Shown one piece after another: positions 1 through 11,425 of a stretch of 64,000 bases of DNA. This DNA is from Pseudaminobacter sp040049255 (GTDB taxonomy: Bacteria; Pseudomonadota; Alphaproteobacteria; Rhizobiales; Rhizobiaceae). The position numbers were made by a program, and so were the translations under genes. How positions within the stretch are numbered: the first letter of the stretch is position 1; each line of letters begins with the position of its first letter. The stretch covers positions 248,001 through 312,000 of the forward strand of contig NZ_JBDZDR010000001.1 in the NCBI RefSeq assembly GCF_040049255.1. Reading direction: 5' to 3'. The notes under the pieces were generated by a model. It made no database searches, was not told the origin of the DNA, and worked only from the letters and a program-made list of their open reading frames with translations.

Positions 1-2146
<2,146 letters not shown>

Positions 2147-2355
2147 TGTCTAACCTTTCATTTCGCGGTCGCAACTTGGCCAACCGCAAATCTCATATTA
2201 ACGGCCGTGAACCGTTCCGCCTACCACTGTTTGCACAATGGCTGTAGCACGGAATGCCCACGGCCTTCACGGTGTTAGTTGGATGTGCGGCTAACAAAGA
2301 TCAAGGGCAAAGCACAAAACCGTGCTCGTTCATCGACCATCTCGCTGGAACAGGA

Positions 2356-2377
2356 AACGGCGCCTTGCGGCGCCGTT
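2356..2377 (-). terminator. Hairpin downstream of clpX
   Basis: A perfect 9-bp stem AACGGCGCC / GGCGCCGTT with a GCAA tetraloop (minus strand) lies 24 bases after the clpX stop. It is followed by TTTCCTG rather than a long U tract, so termination may be partial, letting some transcription reach lon. Confidence 0.55.
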
Positions 2378-2401
2378 GCTGTGTCGCGGCAGACGGCGCG
2401 A

Positions 2402-3673
2402 TTACGCGCTGACATTGCCCTTCTTTTCCTTCTGCTCCGAATAGATGTAGAGCGGCCGGGCGCTGCCGGTCACCACTTCCTCGGAGATGACCACCTCCTG
2501 CACGCCTTCCAGCGCCGGAAGCTCGAACATCGTGTCGAGGAGGATAGCCTCCATGATGGAACGCAGGCCGCGAGCGCCGGTCTTGCGCTCGATCGCGCGC
2601 CTAGCGATCGCGGAAAGCGCGTTCTCGTGGAAGGTCAGCTCGACATTCTCCATTTCGAACAGGCGCTGGTACTGCTTGACCAGGGCGTTCTTCGGCTCGG
2701 ACAGGATCTGGATCAGCGCCGGCTCGTCGAGATCCTCCAGCGTCGCCAGGACCGGCAGACGGCCGACGAATTCGGGGATCAGGCCGAACTTCAGCAGATC
2801 TTCCGGCTCCACCTGGCGGAACAGTTCGCCCGTGCGGCGATCCTCCGGCGAAGCCACCGTGGCGCCAAAGCCGATCGAGGTCTTGCGGCCGCGGTCGGAG
2901 ATGATCTTGTCGAGGCCTGCGAAGGCACCGCCGCAGATGAACAGGATGTTGGCCGTATCCACCTGCAGGAATTCCTGCTGCGGGTGCTTCCTGCCGCCCT
3001 GAGGCGGCACGGAGGCGACTGTGCCTTCCATGATCTTCAGCAGCGCCTGCTGCACGCCCTCGCCCGAAACGTCGCGGGTTATCGACGGATTGTCGGACTT
3101 GCGCGAAATCTTGTCGATCTCGTCGATGTAGACGATGCCGCGCTGGGCGCGCTCGACATTGTAGTCGGCCGCCTGCAGCAGCTTGAGGATGATGTTCTCG
3201 ACATCTTCGCCGACATAGCCCGCTTCCGTCAGCGTCGTTGCGTCGGCCATGGTGAAGGGCACGTCGATGATGCGGGCGAGCGTCTGCGCCAGAAGCGTCT
3301 TGCCGCAGCCGGTGGGGCCGATCAGCAAAATGTTCGACTTCGCCAGTTCGACGTCGTTGCTCTTGGAGGCATGCGCCAGGCGCTTGTAGTGATTGTGGAC
3401 AGCCACCGAAAGCACGCGCTTCGCGTAGGGCTGGCCGATCACATAGTCGTCCAGCACCTTGAGGATTTCCTGCGGCGTCGGCACGCCTTCGCGGGACTTC
3501 ACCATCGAGGTTTTGTTTTCCTCGCGGATGATGTCCATGCAAAGCTCGACGCACTCGTCGCAGATGAACACCGTCGGGCCGGCGATCAGCTTGCGCACCT
3601 CGTGCTGGCTCTTGCCGCAGAACGAGCAATAGAGCGTATTCTTGGAATCGCCGCCGTTGCTGACCTTGCTCAT
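2402..3673 (-). CDS. clpX: ATP-dependent Clp protease ATP-binding subunit ClpX
   Basis: ClpX is the AAA+ unfoldase that feeds substrates to ClpP; in alphaproteobacteria it also clears cell-cycle regulators such as CtrA. The 424-residue product has an N-terminal C4 zinc-binding domain (CSFC...CDEC), Walker A GPTGCGKT, Walker B IVYIDEIDK and the RKSD region, and aligns throughout with rhizobial ClpX. I chose the ATG at 3673 (MSKVSNGG), preceded by AAAGGA, over an in-frame TTG three codons upstream. It lies between clpP and lon on the same strand, with a 280-bp gap to clpP, so it probably has its own promoter. Confidence 0.97.
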   Translation of the reverse strand: MSKVSNGGDSKNTLYCSFCGKSQHEVRKLIAGPTVFICDECVELCMDIIREENKTSMVKSREGVPTPQEILKVLDDYVIGQPYAKRVLSVAVHNHYKRLAHASKSNDVELAKSNILLIGPTGCGKTLLAQTLARIIDVPFTMADATTLTEAGYVGEDVENIILKLLQAADYNVERAQRGIVYIDEIDKISRKSDNPSITRDVSGEGVQQALLKIMEGTVASVPPQGGRKHPQQEFLQVDTANILFICGGAFAGLDKIISDRGRKTSIGFGATVASPEDRRTGELFRQVEPEDLLKFGLIPEFVGRLPVLATLEDLDEPALIQILSEPKNALVKQYQRLFEMENVELTFHENALSAIARRAIERKTGARGLRSIMEAILLDTMFELPALEGVQEVVISEEVVTGSARPLYIYSEQKEKKGNVSA

Positions 3674-3953
3674 CTTATCCAAGTCCTTTCAGTGCTGCCC
3701 GGCCGGTATGCTGGCTGAACTATACGCATTTCGCAGCGGATCCCGCCTGACACCTACGCCCGCCCCGCCACCCCTCTGCCACACGGAGGGAAAGCGGTGC
3801 GATTCCTCACGGCGCCAAGCCCGAAACTAAGCCGCCGAAACTCAATATAGCTTTAACGTAGGCCGGAGCCCCCGTCGAGGAAACAGTAAATTGTGACGGA
3901 AATGCCGCAAGCCGAGTCAAAACTGCGTCATACTAGGCTTTTGCGGTATGCCA

Positions 3954-4595
3954 TCACTTCGACGGGACAGCCTCCGGCGCCTCGATTGCCTCGCGGCTGG
4001 TTATCACCTTGTCGATCAACCCGAAGGCCTGCGCCTCATCGGCGGACATGAAATGGTCGCGGTCGAGCGTGCGCTCGATCGTGTCATAGTCCTTGCCGGT
4101 ATGCTTCACATAGACCTCGTTCAGGCGGCGCTTCAGCTTGATGATGTCCTGGGCGTGGCGCTCAATGTCGGAAGCCTGGCCCTGGAAGCCGCCCGAAGGC
4201 TGGTGCACCATGATGCGGGCGTTGGGCGTCGCAAAGCGCATGTCCTTATGGCCGGCGCACAGCAGCAGCGAGCCCATCGAAGCCGCCTGGCCGATGCACA
4301 GCGTGGAAACTGCCGGCTTGATGAACTGCATGGTGTCGTAGATCGCCATGCCGGAAGTCACCACACCGCCGGGCGAATTGATGTAGAGCGAGATTTCCTT
4401 CTTGGGGTTCTCGGCCTCCAGGAAGAGAAGCTGGGCGCAGACCAGCGTCGCCATGCCGTCCTCGACCGGGCCGGTGATGAAGATGATGCGCTCCTTCAGA
4501 AGCCGCGAGAAGATGTCGTAGGCGCGCTCGCCCCGATTGGTCTGCTCGACCACCATCGGAACGAGGTTCATTGCGGTTTCCACGGGGTTCTTCAT
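3954..4595 (-). CDS. clpP: ATP-dependent Clp protease proteolytic subunit ClpP
   Basis: ClpP is the tetradecameric serine peptidase that partners ClpX or ClpA in the cytosol. The product is 213 residues, normal for the family. Catalytic Ser106 sits in GQAASMGS and His131 in MVHQPSGG; the SPGGVVTSG oxyanion region is intact. An open frame extends 44 codons upstream, but that part is not ClpP-like. The ATG at 4595 (MKNPVETAMN) follows AAAGGGACG and fits the family, so I use it. Followed downstream by clpX. Confidence 0.97.
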   Translation of the reverse strand: MKNPVETAMNLVPMVVEQTNRGERAYDIFSRLLKERIIFITGPVEDGMATLVCAQLLFLEAENPKKEISLYINSPGGVVTSGMAIYDTMQFIKPAVSTLCIGQAASMGSLLLCAGHKDMRFATPNARIMVHQPSGGFQGQASDIERHAQDIIKLKRRLNEVYVKHTGKDYDTIERTLDRDHFMSADEAQAFGLIDKVITSREAIEAPEAVPSK

Positions 4596-4735
4596 GAAAC
4601 GTCCCTTTACGAGGATGGGATCCCGGCGCCAGCCGGCGGAATCAGCGATTGAATGTTCTCCGATAAATAGGATGCCGCGTCCCCGTTGTGCAAGGCCGAG
4701 CTGAAGGGCTCGGGCCGCCAGGGACACCGGCAGCT

Positions 4736-7333
4736 CTATTTCTCGAGCATTTCCTTCACGACCGTCGCCAACTGCTTAAGCGAGAAGGGTTTTGGCAGGA
4801 AACCGAACTGCGCATCGGCAGGCAGGTTGCGCGCGAACGCATCTTCCGCGTAGCCCGACACGAATATGAACTTGATGTCCGGCTGCAGCTTGCGCAGTTC
4901 GCCAAGCAGCGTCGGGCCGTCCATTTCGGGCATGACCACGTCAGAGACGACGATATCGATCTTGCCTTCCAGCTCGCGGTAGACCTCGAGCGCCTCGACG
5001 CCCGATGTGGCTTCGTGGACCGTGTAGCCACGCGAGGTCAGCGCACGCATGCCTCCCATGCGCACGGCGTCCTCGTCCTCGACCAGCAGGACCGTCGCGG
5101 AGCCGGAGAGGTCGCGCGCGGCATCGGCGACCTTGGCAGCGGGAGCCGTAGCGGCGCCTGCCTCGACGGCCGCAGCCTGCGTGCCCTCCGGCAGAGCCCG
5201 AACCTCTGCAACATGACGCGGCAGGAAGATGCGGAAGACCGTTCCCTTGCCCACCTCGGAATCGCAATAGATGAAGCCGCCGGTCTGCTTGACTATGCCA
5301 TAGACCATCGACAGGCCGAGGCCCGTGCCCTTGCCCACTTCCTTCGTGGTGAAGAAGGGCTCGAAGATCTTCTTCACCACTTCCGGCGGGATGCCGGTGC
5401 CGCTGTCCTCGACCTCGACCACCACGTAGTCGGCCGGCACGAGTTCGCGATAGCCGAAGGACTTGCAGTCGTCGGCGTCCATGTTCTTGGTGCGGATCGT
5501 CAGCTCGCCACCCTCGGGCATGGCGTCGCGCGCATTGACGGTGAGATTGACGATCACCTGCTCGAACTGGCCGACGTCAGCCCTCACCGGCCACAGATCG
5601 CGGCCGTGATCGACCTTGAGGCTGACGGCGTTACCCACCAGGCGAGCCAGCAGCATGCGCAGGTCGGCCAGCACGTCGGTAAGGTTGAGCACCTCGGGCC
5701 GCAGCGTCTGCTTGCGCGAGAAGGCCAGCAACTGGCGCACCAGCGAGGCGGCGCGGTTGGCGTTCTGCTTGATATTCATGATGTCGGGGAACGACGGGTC
5801 TGACGGCCGGTGGTTGGTCAGCAACAGGTCCGACGACATGATGATGGCCGTCAGCACGTTGTTGAAATCGTGCGCGATGCCGCCTGCCAGCTGCCCCACG
5901 GCCTGCATCTTCTGGCTCTGCGCCATCTGGCTCTCGAGCGCCTTCTGCTCGGTAGTCTCGACGGCATAGACGATCGCCGCTTCCTCCGCGCCCTCTTCTC
6001 CGGCGCCATCGGCGATCGCGTTCACATAAAAGCGGAGGTGGCGGTCCTCATTGTTCGGCAATACCGTCTCGATAGGCGCGATGTCGGCCTGGCGCTGCCG
6101 CGCCCTTTCGAGGGCCGCGGCAAGTGCCGGCCGGTCGCGCTCGTGCACGACCGTATCCAGCCTGACGCGGCGATCGACGGCATCCCGGTCCACGACGGAA
6201 GAGAACAGCGAAAGGAACGGCGCATTGGTGCGCAAGATCCGCCCGTCCTTGTCGACGCCCGCAATCGCCATCGGCGTCGAGTTGAAGAAGCGGGTGAAGC
6301 GCACTTCAGACGCCCGCAACTCGGCCGAGGCATCCTCGCCCTGGGTACGGTTGAGGACGATCGTGCGGCTCGGACCGCTCACGCCCTCACGGCTTGCGGA
6401 AACACGATGCATGAAGCGCACCGGCAAAGCTTCGCCGGTCGCGGTCGCCAGGTCGAGATCGATGACGGCGTTGCGCGTGGAGCCCGGATCGGCCTTGACC
6501 GAGCGCACCAGCGCCATGCCGTCGCCGGCGACGATGTCCCGCAGGGTTATCGCGCCCGGCGTAAAGCTCGCCAGATCCACCCCGAGCCACTCGGCGAGCG
6601 TCGCGTTGATATAGGTGACACGCCCATCCTGGTCGGCAGAGAAGAAACCGGCTGGCGCGTGGTCGAGATGATCGATGGCCTTCTGCAGATCCAGGAAGAA
6701 GCGCTCCTGTTCAGCCCGCTCCCGCGATATGTCCGCCAATTGCCACGCCAGCAACGGCTGCCTCTGCCCCGGCACGTTGAAGGCGCGGCCACGGACGCTG
6801 TACCAGCGCGCACCAGGCTCGGCGCCTGGACGCACCGACTGCGACAGGCGAAATTCACCATCGCCCGCCTGGCCGTCGCGAAGCCCCGATGCGACGCGAT
6901 ATACGGTGGGCGCCGCCTCGGGAATATCGGACAGCAACGCCTCGACGGTCTTCACATCGGCATCCGTCGACGCACCGGTCATCTCGGCATAGGCGCGGTT
7001 GGCATAGACCACACGGCCCTTTGTATCGGTGACGACCAGCCCCTGGGACATCGAATCCACAAAGGCCTTGGACAATTCGTCCGTGGTGGAGCGTGGCGCG
7101 ATCTGCACGAAACCGATTGCGGTGGCGAAAAGATAGCCAACGCCGATCATCGCCAGCACGCCCAGCATGCCGAGCAGGAACGGATCGCCGAGCCTTTCGC
7201 GGAAGATGCCAAACACGATTGCGGCGGCGGTAAGCACCACAATAAAGATGACAAGTCGCGTTATCGCGCCAGGACGCGTATTCTGGTCGACGATCGGAAC
7301 CGGATAAAAATCGCCACGCGTTTCCTTGGCCAT
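4736..7333 (-). CDS. cckA: Cell-cycle hybrid histidine kinase CckA
   Basis: CckA is the membrane hybrid kinase/phosphatase that passes phosphate through ChpT to CtrA and controls the alphaproteobacterial cell cycle. The 865-residue product has two membrane segments near residues 24-45 and 52-74, PAS-like regions at about 80-190, 210-300 and 345-460, and a DHp helix with phospho-acceptor His488 in GGIAHDFNN. The ATPase domain carries DSGTGIPPE and the GTGLGLSMV G box. A C-terminal receiver domain has Asp798 in VVSDVVMPEMDG. Length and order match rhizobial CckA. It lies upstream of clpP, whose protease partner ClpX degrades CtrA in Caulobacter. It is transcribed away from the FliO-like gene. 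Confidence 0.95.
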   Translation of the reverse strand: MAKETRGDFYPVPIVDQNTRPGAITRLVIFIVVLTAAAIVFGIFRERLGDPFLLGMLGVLAMIGVGYLFATAIGFVQIAPRSTTDELSKAFVDSMSQGLVVTDTKGRVVYANRAYAEMTGASTDADVKTVEALLSDIPEAAPTVYRVASGLRDGQAGDGEFRLSQSVRPGAEPGARWYSVRGRAFNVPGQRQPLLAWQLADISRERAEQERFFLDLQKAIDHLDHAPAGFFSADQDGRVTYINATLAEWLGVDLASFTPGAITLRDIVAGDGMALVRSVKADPGSTRNAVIDLDLATATGEALPVRFMHRVSASREGVSGPSRTIVLNRTQGEDASAELRASEVRFTRFFNSTPMAIAGVDKDGRILRTNAPFLSLFSSVVDRDAVDRRVRLDTVVHERDRPALAAALERARQRQADIAPIETVLPNNEDRHLRFYVNAIADGAGEEGAEEAAIVYAVETTEQKALESQMAQSQKMQAVGQLAGGIAHDFNNVLTAIIMSSDLLLTNHRPSDPSFPDIMNIKQNANRAASLVRQLLAFSRKQTLRPEVLNLTDVLADLRMLLARLVGNAVSLKVDHGRDLWPVRADVGQFEQVIVNLTVNARDAMPEGGELTIRTKNMDADDCKSFGYRELVPADYVVVEVEDSGTGIPPEVVKKIFEPFFTTKEVGKGTGLGLSMVYGIVKQTGGFIYCDSEVGKGTVFRIFLPRHVAEVRALPEGTQAAAVEAGAATAPAAKVADAARDLSGSATVLLVEDEDAVRMGGMRALTSRGYTVHEATSGVEALEVYRELEGKIDIVVSDVVMPEMDGPTLLGELRKLQPDIKFIFVSGYAEDAFARNLPADAQFGFLPKPFSLKQLATVVKEMLEK

Positions 7334-7424
7334 GCGTCTCTTGCCTAATTTTGCCCGGCTCTGCGTTGTAAGTGCACGGAAGCGGTTGAATCACATTCTG
7401 TCAAACGCGCATAGGCCTAGCTTG

Positions 7425-7469
7425 AAAATGCCCCGCGAAAAACCTGGCTTTGCCTTTCGGGGCACTTTT
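7425..7469. repeat. Inverted repeat between cckA and the FliO-like gene
   Basis: TGCCCCG at 7429-7435 and CGGGGCA at 7458-7464 are exact inverted copies separated by 22 bases, with flanking A and T runs (AAAA before, TTTT after). It lies in the 228-bp divergent intergenic region. It could be a hairpin in either leader or a regulatory site; nothing decides between these. Confidence 0.4.
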
Positions 7470-7561
7470 CAGCGCCGATGAACAAGAAGTGCAACTTGCG
7501 GATATCACGTCAGGCGGTCTAGTGTCGCGCCCGGCGATAGAACCGAGCGGGGGTATAAAGA

Positions 7562-8455
7562 ATGGATTGGTTGGATAACATAGCTGGCGCAGGATACACT
7601 TCCGCGCTCCTTTGGACGTTTGCCGCTCTCATTCTGCTTGTGATCGTCCTTGTCATCATCAAGCTGGTCAGGAGCTTGACCTCCGGCACTTTCGTCGCCG
7701 GCGGACGCAACCGCAAGACCAGGCTGGCTGTCATGGACGCGACGGCCGTCGATAGCAACAGGCGGCTCGTTTTGGTGCGCCGCGACGATGTGGAACATCT
7801 GCTTCTGATCGGCGGCCCCACCGACCTGTTGGTCGAGCGCGACATCAGGCTGAACCAGCAACGGCGCCCCTCGCTTGCGGGCGAAAACAATCCTGATCAA
7901 CCCGCGCGGCCGCGTCCGCTGGAGCAGCAGCCTGCTCCTCGCCCCGCGCCGGCACCTCGGGCCGCTGAGCCGGTGGCAAGGCCGATGCCGCAGCCGGGCA
8001 TGGCACCGGGGCAGCCCGGCACGGCGCCGAGCGCCCCCTACACTGCGCCGCAGCCGATGGCTGCCGCACCACAGCCAATGGCCGCCGCGCCGCAGCCAGT
8101 CTCGCCCTTCCCTCCGCAGCCGGTGCCGCCTGCTGCTCCACAGCCGATGGCGAGACCTGCGCCTGCGCCAATGCCGCGACCGGAGCCGAGAATTCCGCTG
8201 AGCACGCCTCCTGTGCCGCCGGTTGCCCGGCAGGAGCCGGCGCCTTCGGCACCGGCGCCCCAGGTTCACTCACCCGCGCCAGAGCCCCAGTTGCCCTCTC
8301 CGGAGCATGACGGCATCGACGAGTCTCTCCTGAAGGAACTCGAAGTTTCGTTCCAGGAGGAGGAAAAGCGCGGCCACGCCGCCCCGGAGGTTTCGCTGGA
8401 CGACGAGATGGCCAGGCTGCTGGGCGAGCTTTCGAACCAGAACCAGAAGCGTTGA
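7562..8455 (+). CDS. FliO/MopB-like membrane protein with proline-rich domain
   Basis: The 297-residue product has one N-terminal membrane helix (residues about 17-38), then a short cytosolic beta-rich domain with LVRRDDVEHLLLIGGPTDLLVE. This matches the conserved core of the flagellar export protein FliO. Residues about 110-255 are a low-complexity Pro/Ala/Gln stretch with many PQPM units, followed by an acidic helical tail. There are no flagellar genes nearby, so a role in flagellar export is not supported by context. Rhizobial genomes carry such FliO-like proteins outside flagellar clusters. It starts at the ATG after GAGCGGGGG. Divergent from cckA. Function unknown. Confidence 0.75.
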   Translation: MDWLDNIAGAGYTSALLWTFAALILLVIVLVIIKLVRSLTSGTFVAGGRNRKTRLAVMDATAVDSNRRLVLVRRDDVEHLLLIGGPTDLLVERDIRLNQQRRPSLAGENNPDQPARPRPLEQQPAPRPAPAPRAAEPVARPMPQPGMAPGQPGTAPSAPYTAPQPMAAAPQPMAAAPQPVSPFPPQPVPPAAPQPMARPAPAPMPRPEPRIPLSTPPVPPVARQEPAPSAPAPQVHSPAPEPQLPSPEHDGIDESLLKELEVSFQEEEKRGHAAPEVSLDDEMARLLGELSNQNQKR

Positions 8456-8585
8456 GACGCGTGGGCCTGCTCACCTCATCGTTTTGACAGTGCAGCGCGG
8501 CAGGTGCCTGCCGCCTGCGCCTTAACGAAAATGCCACATACCCGCTCCGATAGGCTTGCCGGCGCCAGCCTGAGCAGCGAGCGTG

Positions 8586-8608
8586 AAAAAGGCGGCCGAA
8601 GCCGCCTT
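8586..8608 (-). terminator. Intrinsic terminator of dksA
   Basis: On the minus strand GGCGGC-TTCG-GCCGCC is followed by TTTTT, 33 bases past the dksA stop. Stable UUCG tetraloop and U tract make a standard rho-independent terminator. Confidence 0.8.
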
Positions 8609-8640
8609 AATTCGTTAGCCGCTTGTGACGAGCGACAGGC

Positions 8641-9057
8641 TCAGTCATCCCGGTAGACCTTCTCACGGCGCTCATGGCGCTCCTGAGCCTCGATCGACAG
8701 CGTCGCTATCGGCCGCGCGTCCAGGCGCTTCAGCGAAATCGGCTCGCCGGTTTCCTCGCAGAAGCCATATGTGCCTTCATCGATGCGGTGAAGGGCGGAG
8801 TCGATTTTGGAAATCAGCTTGCGCTGTCTGTCACGCGCCCTAAGCTCGATGGCACGGTCGGTTTCGGAGGACGCCCGGTCGGCCAGGTCGGGATGGTTGG
8901 CGTTTTCCTGCTGGAGAATTTCGAGCGTTTCGCGTGCTTCGCGGAGAATGTCGGCTTTCCAGGCTGTGAGCTTCTGGCGGAAGTATGCCTTCTGCCGTTC
9001 ATTCATGAACGGTTCGTCTTCCGAGGGAACGTAAGCGGCATCAACGAGATCGTTCAT
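8641..9057 (-). CDS. dksA: RNA polymerase-binding transcription factor DksA
   Basis: DksA binds the RNA polymerase secondary channel and works with ppGpp in the stringent response. The 138-residue product has the coiled-coil segment (LTAWKADILREARETL ... DRASSETDRAIELR) and the terminal zinc-finger fold ending in RREKVYRDD. Only one of the four zinc-binding cysteines of E. coli DksA remains (Cys in GFCEETGEPI); Glu/Thr and Glu/Ala replace the others. Single-cysteine DksA is known in alphaproteobacteria. I chose the ATG at 9057 after GGGGTGA; an in-frame GTG lies 9 bases upstream. It has its own terminator. Confidence 0.93.
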   Translation of the reverse strand: MNDLVDAAYVPSEDEPFMNERQKAYFRQKLTAWKADILREARETLEILQQENANHPDLADRASSETDRAIELRARDRQRKLISKIDSALHRIDEGTYGFCEETGEPISLKRLDARPIATLSIEAQERHERREKVYRDD

Positions 9058-9344
9058 TCGATTCACCCCATTACCATTACCCGTTTTTTTGCGCCTATAT
9101 ATTCACCGTTCGTTGACCACACAAGCGCAATCAGCATTACACTCACGCTAATGTCAGTGGCAGTTCCAAGTGTCCGGTCTTCGGGGCGCGATGGCGGGGT
9201 GCGCTTGCATTGTAAAGCCGCTTGCAGAAGTGGAAAGACACTCTCCATGTCTTGCGATTTGTTGCACAAGAATGCTGCGATGACTAAATCCTCGTCGATG
9301 TCCGGCGGTTAGAAGCGATTGCCGAAAATGGCGGAGGGGGCGAC

Positions 9345-9848
9345 GTGAGCAGGCTTTTTCTTCTCAGACATGCCAAGGCCGCCTGGGCGTCTCCGGGCAT
9401 GCGCGACTTCGATCGCCCCCTGGACGCCACGGGCGCGGCTGACGCGGAGACGACCGGCATCGCCATGCGCGACGGCGGCTACATTCCCGACCTCACCGTC
9501 TGCTCAAATGCCGTGCGCGCCCGCCAGACGCTGGAGGGCATTGCCGGTAACGCCGATACAGGGCGGGTGATGTTTTTCGACGACCTGTACAGCGAGGATG
9601 CTGCCGGCTACCTCACCATCATCCGAAAGGTTGGCAGTGTCGGATCGCTGCTCGTGATCGGCCACAACCCGATGATGGAAGACCTTGCCCTCGCGCTGGC
9701 CGAAGACGGAGACGATGACGCACGCGCAACCCTGCATGCAGGCTTCCCCACTTCCGGCCTGGCCGTGATCCGGTTCGATGGCAGCCTGTCCGAGGCGGCG
9801 CCAGGCAAGGGGTTTCTCGAGGCTGTGCTTACTCCGCCCGACGCATGA
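9345..9848 (+). CDS. sixA: Histidine phosphatase family protein, SixA-like
   Basis: The 167-residue product belongs to the short SixA branch of the phosphohistidine phosphatase (phosphoglycerate mutase-like) superfamily. SixA removes phosphate from Hpt-type phosphohistidines in E. coli. The catalytic motif LLRHAKAAW is at residues 5-13, SNAVRARQT supplies the Arg, and the second His is in VIGHNPMME. It starts at GTG after a strong GGAGGGGG. The next gene, ycjX, follows on the same strand after about 90 bases. The true substrate cannot be read from the sequence. Confidence 0.85.
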   Translation: MSRLFLLRHAKAAWASPGMRDFDRPLDATGAADAETTGIAMRDGGYIPDLTVCSNAVRARQTLEGIAGNADTGRVMFFDDLYSEDAAGYLTIIRKVGSVGSLLVIGHNPMMEDLALALAEDGDDDARATLHAGFPTSGLAVIRFDGSLSEAAPGKGFLEAVLTPPDA

Positions 9849-9940
9849 AGGCGAAGGCCTTCGCGCAAACGCCTCGCTCTGCGAGCAGCCATTTCAAATC
9901 GCGGGCTCATTGCCTATATCGGGGGCGTCCACGGAGCGGG

Positions 9941-11425
9941 GTGCAGCCTTTGGCGTCTCTGACCACTTTCACCGACGAGGCGCGGATTGCGCTGGATACG
10001 CTAACGAGCCGGGCGACCGACCTTTTCTCGCCTTCGCTGCGTGTAGGCGTCACCGGCCTCTCCCGCGCGGGCAAGACCGTCTTCATCTCTGCCTTCGTCC
10101 ATAATCTGATCCATGGCGGAAGGCTGCCGCTTTTCGAGGCGCAGAAGTCGGGACGCATTGCCAGGGCCTTTCTCGAAGAACAGCCGGATGACGCCGTCCC
10201 GCGCTTTCAGTACGAAGACCATATCGACGCGCTGGTAAATGCCAGGACCTGGCCGGAGTCGACCCGCGCCATCTCGGAACTGCGGCTGACCATCGAATAC
10301 GAGTCCGCATCGGGCTGGAGCAGAATGTTCTCGCGCGGCAGGCTTTGTGTCGACATTGTCGACTATCCCGGCGAATGGCTGCTCGATCTGCCTCTCCTAG
10401 GCAAATCGTACCACCAGTTTTCGCGCGAGGCGCTTGAGATGGCCGTTCTGCCGGTGCGCGCCGATCTCTCCCAGGAATGGCGCGATCTTTCGCAGGCGGC
10501 AGACCCGGATGCCGACGCCGACGAGATGACTGCCCGCAACCTGTTCGAGAGTTTTGCCGCCTATCTCAAGGCCTGCAAGCTCGATGAGCGGGCGCTGTCC
10601 ACGCTGCCCCCGGGACGCTTCCTCATGCCCGGGGACCTGGAGGGATCGCCGGCATTGACCTTTGCGCCGCTGCCCGGACTTGGCGAAAGCCGCCCTCGCC
10701 CCGGCTCGCTCCACGCCATGATGGAACGCCGCTACGAGGCCTACAAGACACATGTGGTCAAGCCGTTCTTTCGCGAGCACATCGCCAAGCTCGACCGACA
10801 GATCGTGCTGATCGACGCCATGCAGGCGCTTAATTCCGGGCCTGGCGCCATGGCCGATCTCGAGCGCGCCGTGACCGAAATCCTCGCCTGCTTCCGGCCC
10901 GGCAGCGGCAGCCTTCTTACCGACCTGTTTTCGCGGCGCATCGACCGTATCCTCGTAGCCGCCACCAAGGCCGACCAGCTTCATCACGAAAGCCACAGCC
11001 GGCTGCAGGCAATCGTGCGGCGGCTGACCGAACGAGCCGCTCAGCGCGCCAATCTCTCGGGCGCCGAGGTCGATGTTCTGGCCATGGCGGCCGTGCGCGC
11101 CACTCGTGAAGGCACGGTGAAACAGGGCCGCGAGGTTCTTCCCGTCATCATCGGCACGCCGCTCAAGGGCGAGACGATCGGCGGAGAAACCTTCGACGGC
11201 GAAACCGAAACGGCCATATTTCCCGGTGACTTACCGGTAAAAGCGGAATCTGTATTTGAAGTCGCCAATGGCAACCATCGCCAGGACGAGGCGGATCCAT
11301 CCATCCGCTTCGTGCGTTTTCGTCCGCCAAGGCTAGAGCGGACGGCGGAAGGCGTCACGCTGTCTCTGCCGCACATCCGGCTCGACCGCGCACTTCAGTT
11401 CCTTATCGGAGATCACCTGGCATGA
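9941..11425 (+). CDS. ycjX: YcjX family P-loop GTPase-like protein
   Basis: The product (about 494 residues) has the P-loop GVTGLSRAGKT near residue 35-45 and a DIVDYPGEWLLDLP switch-like region. It matches the YcjX/DUF463 family, stress-linked nucleotide-binding proteins of unknown target. The start is uncertain: GTG at 9941 (after GGAG) and TTG at 9950 are both possible; the open frame reaches 9845 but that part is not conserved. The stop overlaps the next start as ATGA (11422-11425), so the two genes are translationally coupled, as ycjX and ycjF are in E. coli. Confidence 0.85.
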   Translation: MQPLASLTTFTDEARIALDTLTSRATDLFSPSLRVGVTGLSRAGKTVFISAFVHNLIHGGRLPLFEAQKSGRIARAFLEEQPDDAVPRFQYEDHIDALVNARTWPESTRAISELRLTIEYESASGWSRMFSRGRLCVDIVDYPGEWLLDLPLLGKSYHQFSREALEMAVLPVRADLSQEWRDLSQAADPDADADEMTARNLFESFAAYLKACKLDERALSTLPPGRFLMPGDLEGSPALTFAPLPGLGESRPRPGSLHAMMERRYEAYKTHVVKPFFREHIAKLDRQIVLIDAMQALNSGPGAMADLERAVTEILACFRPGSGSLLTDLFSRRIDRILVAATKADQLHHESHSRLQAIVRRLTERAAQRANLSGAEVDVLAMAAVRATREGTVKQGREVLPVIIGTPLKGETIGGETFDGETETAIFPGDLPVKAESVFEVANGNHRQDEADPSIRFVRFRPPRLERTAEGVTLSLPHIRLDRALQFLIGDHLA

